Assembly (NCBI GenBank): GCA_947449515.1
Contig: CANFSD010000127.1
Location: 1 to 5,522 of the forward strand
Source: Bacteroidota bacterium
Lineage (GTDB): Bacteria > Bacteroidota > Bacteroidia > UKL13-3
Direction of reading: 5' to 3'
DNA length: 5,522 nt
Position 1 is the first letter of the stretch. Each line of letters opens with the position of its first letter. A model generated the notes under the pieces. It saw only the letters and a list, made by a program, of their open reading frames with translations. It did no database searches and was not told where the DNA came from. The position numbers and the translations under genes are program-made. Positions 1-5,522 of this stretch are shown here, one piece after another.

Positions 1-1143
1 AAATTATTGATGAAAGGAGAAGCTGCAGATATCAAAGGTTTTGAAAAATCACATGCGCAAGGTGCAGAAAACAATGCCATCAATAATATTGCCCAACATG
101 GAAGCAATGTATTAGGTAAAATTATTAAAGGTGCAGTAAAAATATTTGGCGGCTTGTTTGCCTTGCTCCTATTTTTTATTATTATTTCTATTTCAATTGC
201 CATGCTTGCCGTTTTCCTTAAGCTAGGTCAAATAAACTTTTTCACAGATTTTATTGACTTTACAGTTAGAAATGAAAGCATCATTATAGCCGCCAAATTT
301 GGAATATTACTTACCTTACTCATGCCATTTTTAGGTTTATTAATGATTGTATTAAAATCAATTTTCAATTTAAAATTCATTAATAAAAATTGGGCATTTA
401 TAACCTTAGGATTGTTTCTGATTGGCGTGTTTTCATTTACCTATGCAGCTACCAAATATGCTTCTAGTATTTCAGAAACCGAAACAAAAGTAAGTATTCA
501 CAAAATTGCTGAAACAGATACCCTACACATTGGGGGTGTTGAAATGCCTTTCTCTGAGCCAGAAGAAGGAAGCAATAGCGATTTACAAGACATGAATATT
601 GAATTGGCATTCCAAGATAAAGGAATTGTAATGGACGATAATAATTTTTATGTTGAAATCAATAACTTAAAAATTAAACAAGGCAAGTCTGATAGCATTG
701 TGGTGAAAATTTTATTACGAGCCAATGGTAGCAATAAAATAGATGCACAAAATAAAATTGAAATGATGCTGTATGACTTTAAAATAGAAGGAAATAAACT
801 AATTATCCCTGCCTATTACAGCCTAGCCAAAGACAAACAATTTAGTTGGCAAGAAGTTGATGTTACTGTATGGGTGCCAAAAGGAAAAACCATTCATTTA
901 GATCCAAATGTTAAGGAAATTTTAGATGATATAAATTTAGATGAAGCCGATGGCGAATATTATAAATTTGAAAATGGCGAATTAATTTGTACAGATTGTG
1001 ATGGCGAATCTGAGGCAGATAACATAGACCAAAACGACGATGCCAATTACGATTACAATGCCCAAGGCGAAGAAGACAATATTAAAATGGCCATAACTAT
1101 TAAAGCCGACAAAGACAAGAAAACAAAGGAAGATAAAAAATAG
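1..1143 (+). CDS. PspC domain-containing membrane protein, C-terminal part (5' end outside window)
   Basis: The frame is open from base 1, so the gene most likely starts upstream; the TTG at 7 and ATG at 10 are internal codons. The first visible residues (KLLMKGEAADIKGFEK) match the segment that follows the PspC domain in Bacteroidota PspC proteins, usually of the form EKLxMRGEPVxxxxIEK. Three membrane segments follow, at about bases 142-219, 277-351 and 391-456. A soluble C-terminal domain comes next, with the family's late signature: a V-D-V-T-V-W-V-P-x-G-K-T stretch (about 862-894), a DDINLDEADG run and an L-I-C-T-D-C-D motif (about 982-1002). The tail is acidic and then lysine-rich. By family knowledge PspC-type proteins sit in the inner membrane and take part in envelope-stress response or sensing; the exact role of this Bacteroidota version is not established. 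The PspC domain itself is not visible, so the family call rests on the architecture after it. The gene ends just before a strong terminator, so it is the last of its transcript. Confidence 0.78.
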   Translation, partial: KLLMKGEAADIKGFEKSHAQGAENNAINNIAQHGSNVLGKIIKGAVKIFGGLFALLLFFIIISISIAMLAVFLKLGQINFFTDFIDFTVRNESIIIAAKFGILLTLLMPFLGLLMIVLKSIFNLKFINKNWAFITLGLFLIGVFSFTYAATKYASSISETETKVSIHKIAETDTLHIGGVEMPFSEPEEGSNSDLQDMNIELAFQDKGIVMDDNNFYVEINNLKIKQGKSDSIVVKILLRANGSNKIDAQNKIEMMLYDFKIEGNKLIIPAYYSLAKDKQFSWQEVDVTVWVPKGKTIHLDPNVKEILDDINLDEADGEYYKFENGELICTDCDGESEADNIDQNDDANYDYNAQGEEDNIKMAITIKADKDKKTKEDKK

Positions 1144-1167
1144 GTTATAACTTAAAGAACTACTCTT

Positions 1168-1204
1168 TTGAAAAAGCCGCATGAAACTCATGCGGCTTTT
1201 TCAA
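1168..1204 (+). terminator. Strong intrinsic terminator, possibly bidirectional
   Basis: Arms 1168-1184 and 1188-1204 are exact reverse complements (17 bp) around a 3-base loop (AAC). The stem has a GC-rich core (GCCGCATGA) with an A-run on the left arm and the matching T-run (CTTTTT) on the right arm. It lies 24 bases after the stop of the PspC-type gene. Because both arms carry an A/T run, it could also stop transcription arriving from the right. Confidence 0.92.
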
Positions 1205-1208
1205 TTTA

Positions 1209-1222
1209 ATGATATTGGTCAT
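1209..1222. promoter_or_regulatory. Candidate Crp/Fnr-family operator upstream of the regulator gene
   Basis: The bases ATGAT-ATTG-GTCAT form an imperfect dyad with half-sites TGAT and TGAC (reverse strand) separated by 4 bases. The E. coli FNR box is TTGAT-N4-ATCAA, so the inner TGAY-N4-RTCA core fits and the outermost bases do not. It lies between the terminator and the proposed GTG start, 51 bases upstream of that start, where an autoregulatory site would be expected. No other support. Confidence 0.35.
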
Positions 1223-1273
1223 AAAAGCACTTCATATCATTTTAATATCCAACTTTGTACAAAATTAAAATTC

Positions 1274-1981
1274 GTGGTTTCCAAATTAACAATTCCAGAT
1301 TGTCGTAACTGTGACATAAAAGGTGATTCAATCTTTTGCACTTTAACAGACAAAGAATGGCAAAACTTGAATGGAACAAAATCGAGTAGAGCTATTAAAA
1401 AAGGTCAAGTTATTTTCTTTGAAAACGATACTGTTAAAGGCCTGCATTGCATACGTGCAGGCAAAATAAAAATCTACAAAACCCTTGATGATGGCGGAAT
1501 GCAAATACTCCGAATATCTAAGGCGGGTGAAATAATTGGATACCGAGGATTACTTGGCAATGGAAAATATATTGGAACAGCAGAAACTTTAGAAGACGCC
1601 GAAATTTGTTTTATTCCCAAACAAACCATCATGGAATTAATTTCCACTAACCTCCAATTCTCACTAGATTTAATGTCAAAATTCGCCTCCGATTTAAGTG
1701 AAGCAGAAGAAAAATCGATTCGATTTGTACAGAAATCAAGCAAAGAAAGATTGGCAGAAGCTTTATTAATGCTAGAAACATCCTTTGGCACTGATAACAA
1801 TGGTTTTATAGAATTAAACCTTACGCGTCACGAATTGGCTGCATTTGCAGGATTGGCAACCGAAACGATCATTAGGTGTTTAAGAGCATGGGAAGATTTA
1901 GGTATTTTAGACTTGGATAAAAAGCATATCAAAATCCTCAACAAAGCCCAACTGATTGCTATCTCCAACACGCCTGAATAA
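1274..1981 (+). CDS. Crp/Fnr-family transcriptional regulator, FNR-like with candidate Fe-S cysteines
   Basis: Predicted cytoplasmic DNA-binding regulator of 235 residues from GTG 1274. The frame stays open upstream to ATG 1181 and ATG 1190, but both lie inside the terminator hairpin and would add 28-31 residues unlike the family, so GTG 1274 is preferred; no clear Shine-Dalgarno is seen. The N-terminus carries C10-x2-C13-x8-C22 (CRNC...SIFC). A cyclic-nucleotide-binding-fold domain follows (about 36-122: KKGQVIFFE, LHCIRAGKIKIYK, GEIIGYRGLLG). The Glu and Arg/Ser that bind cAMP in E. coli CRP are not present. C112 in E-I-C-F-I-P lines up with C122 of E. coli FNR (V-C-E-I-P), so all four cluster-type cysteines may have counterparts. 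A dimerisation helix (about 124-155) precedes a winged helix-turn-helix (about 183-222), with recognition helix A-T-E-T-I-I-R-C-L-R matching FNR V-E-T-I-S-R but with Ile for the Ser. It may sense O2, NO or redox state; the cluster is inferred. The downstream genes make polysaccharide, which could be its target. Confidence 0.88.
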   Translation: MVSKLTIPDCRNCDIKGDSIFCTLTDKEWQNLNGTKSSRAIKKGQVIFFENDTVKGLHCIRAGKIKIYKTLDDGGMQILRISKAGEIIGYRGLLGNGKYIGTAETLEDAEICFIPKQTIMELISTNLQFSLDLMSKFASDLSEAEEKSIRFVQKSSKERLAEALLMLETSFGTDNNGFIELNLTRHELAAFAGLATETIIRCLRAWEDLGILDLDKKHIKILNKAQLIAISNTPE

Positions 1982-1997
1982 ATGATTTGAATCATTT
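1980..1997. promoter_or_regulatory. Perfect 8-bp-arm palindrome, FNR-box-like
   Basis: Arms 1980-1987 and 1990-1997 are exact reverse complements around a central TG; the inner sequence ATGAT-TTGA-ATCAT matches 8 of the 10 specified bases of the FNR consensus TTGAT-N4-ATCAA. It begins within the stop codon of the regulator gene and lies 70 bases upstream of the glycosyltransferase start. Read as RNA it could form a 7-bp AT-rich stem with a 4-base loop, but that is too weak and lacks a proper U-tract for a convincing terminator. Confidence 0.45.
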
Positions 1998-2002
1998 TAT
2001 AT

Positions 2003-2018
2003 TCTGACACGCGTCAGA
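2003..2018. promoter_or_regulatory. Second dyad before the polysaccharide operon, TGAC-N4-GTCA type
   Basis: Arms 2003-2008 (TCTGAC) and 2013-2018 (GTCAGA) are exact reverse complements around ACGC. The TGAC-N4-GTCA core has the spacing of Crp/Fnr-family boxes and is close to the FixK-type half-site TTGAC. Its centre is 22 bp from the centre of the preceding palindrome, about two helical turns. It could instead be a small hairpin, although no T-run follows it (the next bases are TTATTTCC). Confidence 0.4.
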
Positions 2019-2066
2019 TTATTTCCCTCCTTATTATTCTTATTTCGGACCATCACTTTCTACACC

Positions 2067-3104
2067 ATGAACAGTCCCGAAATAGATATTGTTGTACTCA
2101 ATTATAATGGCAAAATATTTTTAGATGATTGCTTTAACTCTCTTGCAGCAAGCACTTATCCTAATAAAAATATTTACCTCCTAGACAATGCATCACCCAA
2201 CGATGATGTAGCTTATGTTAAGGAAAAATTTCCTTGGGTAAAAATTATCCAAAACCCATACAATAACGGTTACTGCGCTGCCTATAATTTGGCATTTGAA
2301 AAATGTACATCAAAATATATTATCTGTTTAAACAATGATGTAATCGTAGATCCCAATTGGCTCGAACCAATGGTTGCGCTGGCAGAATCAAATGAAAACA
2401 TAGCGGCTATTCAACCCAAATTATTAGCAAGTAAACAAAAAACCCATTTTGAATATGCAGGCGCTTCAGGTGGCCTTATGGATAAATACGGATTCCCCTT
2501 TATGCGTGGAAGAATTTTTGACACCGTTGAAAAAGATGAGGGTCAGTTTGAAGATGCTGCAAAAATTTTTTGGGCAAGTGGCGCTGCTTTGTTTGTTAGA
2601 AAAAGCGTGTTGGCCCAAACTGGTGGCCTAGATGAAGTAATTGTACACCACATGGATGAAATTGACCTATGCTGGCGCATGCAATTGCATGGATATGAAA
2701 TTCGTGTTCAACCCAAATCTTTTATATACCATGTGGGGGGAGCTACCATTAAAGCAAGAAGCTTCAAAAAAACCTATTGGAACCACCGCAATTCTATTTA
2801 CATGATGCTCAAAAACTATGGGAACAAAAATAGAATCAAAAGAACATTTGTACATATTTTACTAGACTATATAGCCTTTGCGCAAGCTTTGGTTACAGGT
2901 CAATTCCAAGTGGCTAAAGGCATTTTAGCAGCACATATATGGATTGTAACTCACTTTGGTTTAATCCAAACCGAAAGAAACAAAGTTCAAAATACCAGAA
3001 CAGTAAGTGATACCCAAATAGACAAAAACCTTTATCAGGGTAGCGTGGTTTGGGCATATTTTTTTAAAGGCATTAAGACCTATAAACAATTAACACATAA
3101 ATAA
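2067..3104 (+). CDS. Glycosyltransferase family 2 (rhamnosyltransferase-like)
   Basis: A 345-residue GT-A-fold enzyme expected to transfer a sugar from a nucleotide donor to a growing lipid-linked glycan on the cytoplasmic side of the inner membrane. Visible GT2 motifs in order: the N-terminal strand DIVVLNYNG (7-15); LLDNASPND (38-46), the nucleotide-binding acidic region; NPYNNGYCAAYN (63-74); LNNDVIVDPNWL (88-99), the DXD-equivalent metal/diphosphate site centred on N90-D91; the acceptor-loop region WASGAALFVRKSVL (169-182); and HMDEIDLCWRMQLHGYEI (195-212), which supplies the likely catalytic acidic residues. The D-E-I-D-L-C-W-R form is common in Bacteroidota WbbL/rhamnosyltransferase-like proteins. 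A hydrophobic helical stretch near 260-300 may contact the membrane. The start is ATG 2067 with no clear ribosome binding site. The gene opens the operon and ends one base before the next start. Donor and acceptor cannot be read from the sequence; the neighbouring dTDP-deoxysugar genes suggest a deoxyhexose donor. Confidence 0.9.
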   Translation: MNSPEIDIVVLNYNGKIFLDDCFNSLAASTYPNKNIYLLDNASPNDDVAYVKEKFPWVKIIQNPYNNGYCAAYNLAFEKCTSKYIICLNNDVIVDPNWLEPMVALAESNENIAAIQPKLLASKQKTHFEYAGASGGLMDKYGFPFMRGRIFDTVEKDEGQFEDAAKIFWASGAALFVRKSVLAQTGGLDEVIVHHMDEIDLCWRMQLHGYEIRVQPKSFIYHVGGATIKARSFKKTYWNHRNSIYMMLKNYGNKNRIKRTFVHILLDYIAFAQALVTGQFQVAKGILAAHIWIVTHFGLIQTERNKVQNTRTVSDTQIDKNLYQGSVVWAYFFKGIKTYKQLTHK

Positions 3105-3105
3105 G

Positions 3106-3672
3106 ATGAGAATAGATGTAATTCACGAAGCACTTAATGGATTGAAGGTTTTTCAACCAGAAGTTTTTGAAGACGAAAGAGGATTTTTCTGCGAAGTATA
3201 CCGCAAAGACCATTTTACAAAAGCTGGCGTTGACGTTGAATTTGTGCAAGACAATCACTCACGCTCTGCCAAAGGTGTGGTGAGAGGTTTACACTTTCAA
3301 TGGGAACCACCCATGGGTAAATTAATGCGCGTTACAGCAGGTGAAGCATTTTTAGTTGCGGTTGATATTCGCATTGGATCGCCAACATTTGGTCAATGGT
3401 ATGGCGATTTGGTTTCAGATAAAAACAGAAAACTCATTTATGCACCTGCAGGCTTTGCACGTGGTTTCTGCGTTACAAGTGAATTTGCAGAAATACAATA
3501 CAAATGCAGCGGAATATATAATAACCAAGCAGAAGCAGGCATCCTTTGGAACGACCCAGCAATTGGCATTCAATGGCCAGTTGAAAATCCAACTTTGTCT
3601 AATAAAGACATGGTAGCCCCTACCCTTGCCACTTGGGAAAAAGATCCAAGAGCACAAAATTTTAAATTCTAA
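3106..3672 (+). CDS. rfbC: dTDP-4-dehydrorhamnose 3,5-epimerase family protein (RmlC/RfbC)
   Basis: A 188-residue cupin-fold, cytoplasmic enzyme of usual RmlC length. The family converts dTDP-4-dehydro-6-deoxy-D-glucose to dTDP-4-dehydro-L-rhamnose. Motifs: DERGFF (23-28), QDNHSRS (48-54), RGLHFQ (60-65) holding the base H63, GK at 71-72, the strand AVDIRIGSPTFGQW (85-98), Y132 and Y138 of which one is the likely general acid, WNDPAIGIQWP (148-158) and the LSNKD motif with D168, the probable dyad partner of H63. One departure is R119 in G-F-A-R-G-F, where most RmlC proteins read G-F-A-H-G-F; I recall the Arg form in other apparent RmlC proteins, so it may mark a subfamily with the same or a related substrate. 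The gene starts one base after the glycosyltransferase stop and ends 3 bases before the SDR gene, so the three are probably co-transcribed. The symbol marks the family; the exact sugar made is inferred. Confidence 0.88.
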   Translation: MRIDVIHEALNGLKVFQPEVFEDERGFFCEVYRKDHFTKAGVDVEFVQDNHSRSAKGVVRGLHFQWEPPMGKLMRVTAGEAFLVAVDIRIGSPTFGQWYGDLVSDKNRKLIYAPAGFARGFCVTSEFAEIQYKCSGIYNNQAEAGILWNDPAIGIQWPVENPTLSNKDMVAPTLATWEKDPRAQNFKF

Positions 3673-3675
3673 TTT

Positions 3676-4659
3676 ATGCCTAAGCAAAAAGTTCTCATAA
3701 TGGGTGGCGCCGGTTTTATTGGTGCTGTACTTTCGCCTTACTTGGATGAAGCAGGATACGATATTACTGTAGCAGACGCCTGTTGGTTCGGCAATGAATT
3801 ACCAAGTCATATTAAACTCATCAAAACAGACTTGTTTGACCTTAAACAAGAAGATTTAAAACCTTTTGATAGCGTAATTTTTTTAGCGGGTTTGTCTAAC
3901 GACCCAATGGCCGAATTTTCGCCAAAAAGTAATTTTATTTTAAACACGGCTTTGCCTGCTTATGTGGGATTTATTGCCAGAGAAGCGGGTGTTAAAAAAC
4001 TTATTTATGCCTGCTCATGCTCGGTTTATGGTTATACCTTAAATAAAACTTATACCGAGGAAGACCCTGCTATTTGCAATTACCCTTATGGTGTTTCTAA
4101 ACTGCAAGGTGAAAAAAGTTTATTGGCTTTGGCAGAAGAAAATTTCAATGTGATCTCCATTCGTCAAGGTACTGTTTGCGGTTTTAGTCCGCGTATGCGC
4201 CTCGATTTGGCTATGAATACCATGTTTAAAAATGCGGTTCACAACCATAAAATAACCCTAAGTAACCACCGAATATGGCGCCCAATTTTGGGCCTCCATG
4301 ACCTTTGCCAGGCCTACCAAAAGGCGCTTGAATTCAATGCAGAAGGTGGTCATGTTTTTAATATCAGTTCATTTAACACCACCGTTGGACAGTTAGCAGA
4401 TTCGGTGGTAGAATTTGTAAAAAACAAAATGAATATAGATGTACAGATAGAAGACCAAAACTGCCAAGACTATAGAAACTACAAGGTAAGTACAGAAAAA
4501 GCATTTGAATTATTAAACTATAAAGCACAACAAAATGACCTGGATATTATCAGCGATTTATATGATCACCTCGATCAGTTCAGCGACTTCACTAATGAAA
4601 AATTCTACAATATTGAAATATTCAAAAAACTAGTAGAACAAAAAGCAATGATTGTATAA
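3676..4659 (+). CDS. NAD(P)-dependent extended-SDR sugar-nucleotide epimerase/reductase
   Basis: A 327-residue cytoplasmic enzyme of the extended short-chain dehydrogenase family (GalE/RmlB-like fold), acting on a nucleotide sugar. Visible features: cofactor-binding G10-G-A-G-F-I-G16; an acidic D34 at the end of the second strand, favouring NAD; LAGLSNDPMAEF (70-81); the catalytic Ser at S114 in A-C-S-C-S-V-Y-G; and Y138-x3-K142 (Y-P-Y-G-V-S-K). R-I-W-R-P-I-L-G-L-H-D-L (about 199-210) and the R-N-Y-K-V-S stretch near 268 are typical of the substrate-binding half. The SNDP and SPRMRLDL motifs place it with a subgroup usually annotated only as NAD-dependent epimerase/dehydratase, often seen in deoxysugar clusters. 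The reaction (C4 reduction or epimerisation) cannot be fixed by eye. It sits between the RmlC- and RmlD-like genes, 3 bases after one and 2 bases before the other, so it probably belongs to the same sugar pathway or to a side branch. Confidence 0.85.
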   Translation: MPKQKVLIMGGAGFIGAVLSPYLDEAGYDITVADACWFGNELPSHIKLIKTDLFDLKQEDLKPFDSVIFLAGLSNDPMAEFSPKSNFILNTALPAYVGFIAREAGVKKLIYACSCSVYGYTLNKTYTEEDPAICNYPYGVSKLQGEKSLLALAEENFNVISIRQGTVCGFSPRMRLDLAMNTMFKNAVHNHKITLSNHRIWRPILGLHDLCQAYQKALEFNAEGGHVFNISSFNTTVGQLADSVVEFVKNKMNIDVQIEDQNCQDYRNYKVSTEKAFELLNYKAQQNDLDIISDLYDHLDQFSDFTNEKFYNIEIFKKLVEQKAMIV

Positions 4660-4661
4660 GC

Positions 4662-5522
4662 ATGAAAACAATAATGATAACAGGTGCCAATGGGCAATTG
4701 GGTTCAGACCTAAACGATGTATTAAGCAGCGGTGGTTATAAAATTATTGCACTTACACACCAAGATGCCGACTTAGCAGATGGCAAAAAAATTATTGATT
4801 TATTAAATGAATACCAACCGAATGTATTCATTAATACTGCTGCCTTTCACCATGTAGACCAATGTGAAGCAGACTTGGAAAAAGCCATGCTCATCAATGC
4901 AACAGCTCCTGCCTTAATTGCTGGTATTTGCAAAGAAAGAAACATCACTTTTATCCATTTCAGCACCGATTATGTTTTTGATGGTGAAAAAGGTTCTCCC
5001 TATTTGGAAACAGCCATTGCCAATCCGCTAAATAATTATGGAATTTCAAAAAGAAAAGGCGAAGAAGCCATTCTACTCATCAATCCAAATGCAATCATCA
5101 TAAGGGTTTCGGCCATTTATGGTAAAAATCCTTGCCGAGCCAAAAACGGATTAAACTTCGTTCAATTGATGCTCAAAAAAGCCAATGAAAATGCAGATTT
5201 AAAAGTGGTAGATGATGAAATTGTATCGCCAACTTCTACAGAAAGTATTGCCAATTGCGTATATGAATTGCTGAATAAAAACCTCTCAGGGATTATTCAC
5301 ATGACTTCAGAAGGTTCTTGCTCCTGGTTTGAATTTGCTCAGGAGATTTTTAATTATTCAAAAACGCCAGCAAATCTAACAGCTGCTAAAAGCACAGATT
5401 TTCCTGCCAAAACTCCACGACCAAAATACAGTGTTCTAGAAAATGAAGTGCTGAAGAAAAACGACTTGAATTTTATGCCACATTGGAAAACGGCACTTCA
5501 CCTTTACCTCGACCAATATTTG
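4662..5522 (+). CDS. rfbD: dTDP-4-dehydrorhamnose reductase family protein (RmlD/RfbD), 3' end outside window
   Basis: An open frame from ATG 4662 to the last base gives 287 residues with no stop, so the gene is cut by the window edge; RmlD proteins are usually about 280-300 residues, so only a few codons should be missing. The family reduces dTDP-4-dehydro-L-rhamnose to dTDP-L-rhamnose with NAD(P)H in the cytoplasm. Motifs: nucleotide-binding TGANGQLG (7-14), NTAAFHHVDQCE (58-69), STDYVFDG (101-108), the catalytic pair Y126-x3-K130 in N-N-Y-G-I-S-K, RVSAIYG (about 147-153), and the late PAKTPRPKYSVL segment typical of RmlD just before the C-terminus. The start lies 2 bases after the SDR stop, which makes it the fourth gene of the operon. 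Related reductases make other dTDP-6-deoxy-L-sugars (for example 6-deoxy-L-talose), so the product could differ from rhamnose. Confidence 0.88.
   Translation, partial: MKTIMITGANGQLGSDLNDVLSSGGYKIIALTHQDADLADGKKIIDLLNEYQPNVFINTAAFHHVDQCEADLEKAMLINATAPALIAGICKERNITFIHFSTDYVFDGEKGSPYLETAIANPLNNYGISKRKGEEAILLINPNAIIIRVSAIYGKNPCRAKNGLNFVQLMLKKANENADLKVVDDEIVSPTSTESIANCVYELLNKNLSGIIHMTSEGSCSWFEFAQEIFNYSKTPANLTAAKSTDFPAKTPRPKYSVLENEVLKKNDLNFMPHWKTALHLYLDQYL

Noticed and set aside
982..1191. Minus-strand open frame of 69 residues with hydrophobic runs
   Set aside because: It lies antisense over the end of the PspC-type gene and starts in the terminator; its hydrophobicity reflects the acidic and Asn-rich codons on the other strand.
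1250..1257. CAACTTTG, near the Bacteroidota -7 promoter element TAnnTTTG, ahead of the regulator gene
   Set aside because: One mismatch in six specified bases and no TTG at a proper -33 distance (nearest is at 1215-1217, too far), so it cannot be called a promoter with confidence.
1474..1800. Minus-strand open frame of 108 residues inside the regulator gene
   Set aside because: The + strand encodes clear Crp/Fnr motifs through this region; the antisense product shows no recognisable domain.
1980..2018. Reading the two dyads as an intrinsic terminator for the regulator gene
   Set aside because: The stems are short (6-8 bp), the first is AT-rich, and neither is followed by a clean T-run, in contrast to the strong hairpin at 1168-1204.
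2028..2066. Search for a -7 element TAnnTTTG before the glycosyltransferase
   Set aside because: Only poor matches such as TATTTCGG near 2041 are present; no promoter can be supported from sequence alone.
3356..3687. Overlapping open frames on both strands inside the rmlC-type gene
   Set aside because: They are shadows of a frame with complete RmlC motifs and have no family features of their own.

Overview
The window looks like chromosomal DNA from a member of the Bacteroidota. It is AT-rich, and ribosome binding sites are weak or absent before most starts. The first gene ends in the layout typical of Bacteroidota PspC-domain proteins, and the Crp/Fnr-type regulator and GT2 glycosyltransferase carry motif variants common in that phylum. 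No closer placement is possible by eye. All five genes read on the + strand and no mobile element, RNA gene or CRISPR array was seen.

Region 1 (1-1204): the 3' part of an envelope-stress PspC-domain membrane protein whose N-terminal PspC domain lies upstream of the window. A near-perfect 17-bp hairpin terminator closes it. Region 2 (1205-2066): a Crp/Fnr-family regulator with FNR-like cysteines and no cAMP-binding residues, probably starting at GTG 1274. It is flanked by three short dyads of the form TGAY-N4-RTCA, one upstream and two downstream. These resemble FNR-family operators and were the only matches I found in the window by eye. Region 3 (2067-5522): a tight four-gene run (gaps of 1, 3 and 2 bases) with a GT2 glycosyltransferase, an RmlC-type dTDP-sugar 3,5-epimerase, an extended SDR epimerase/reductase and an RmlD-type reductase that runs off the right edge.

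Region 3 is the start or middle of a surface-polysaccharide operon (O-antigen, capsule or exopolysaccharide). RmlC and RmlD are the last two steps to a dTDP-L-6-deoxysugar such as L-rhamnose, the GT2 enzyme would transfer a sugar of this kind, and the extra SDR hints at a second or modified deoxysugar. rmlA and rmlB are not in the window. The most interesting possibility is that the redox-type regulator controls itself and the neighbouring polysaccharide operon through the dyads, but this is inference. I see no clearly new biological system.
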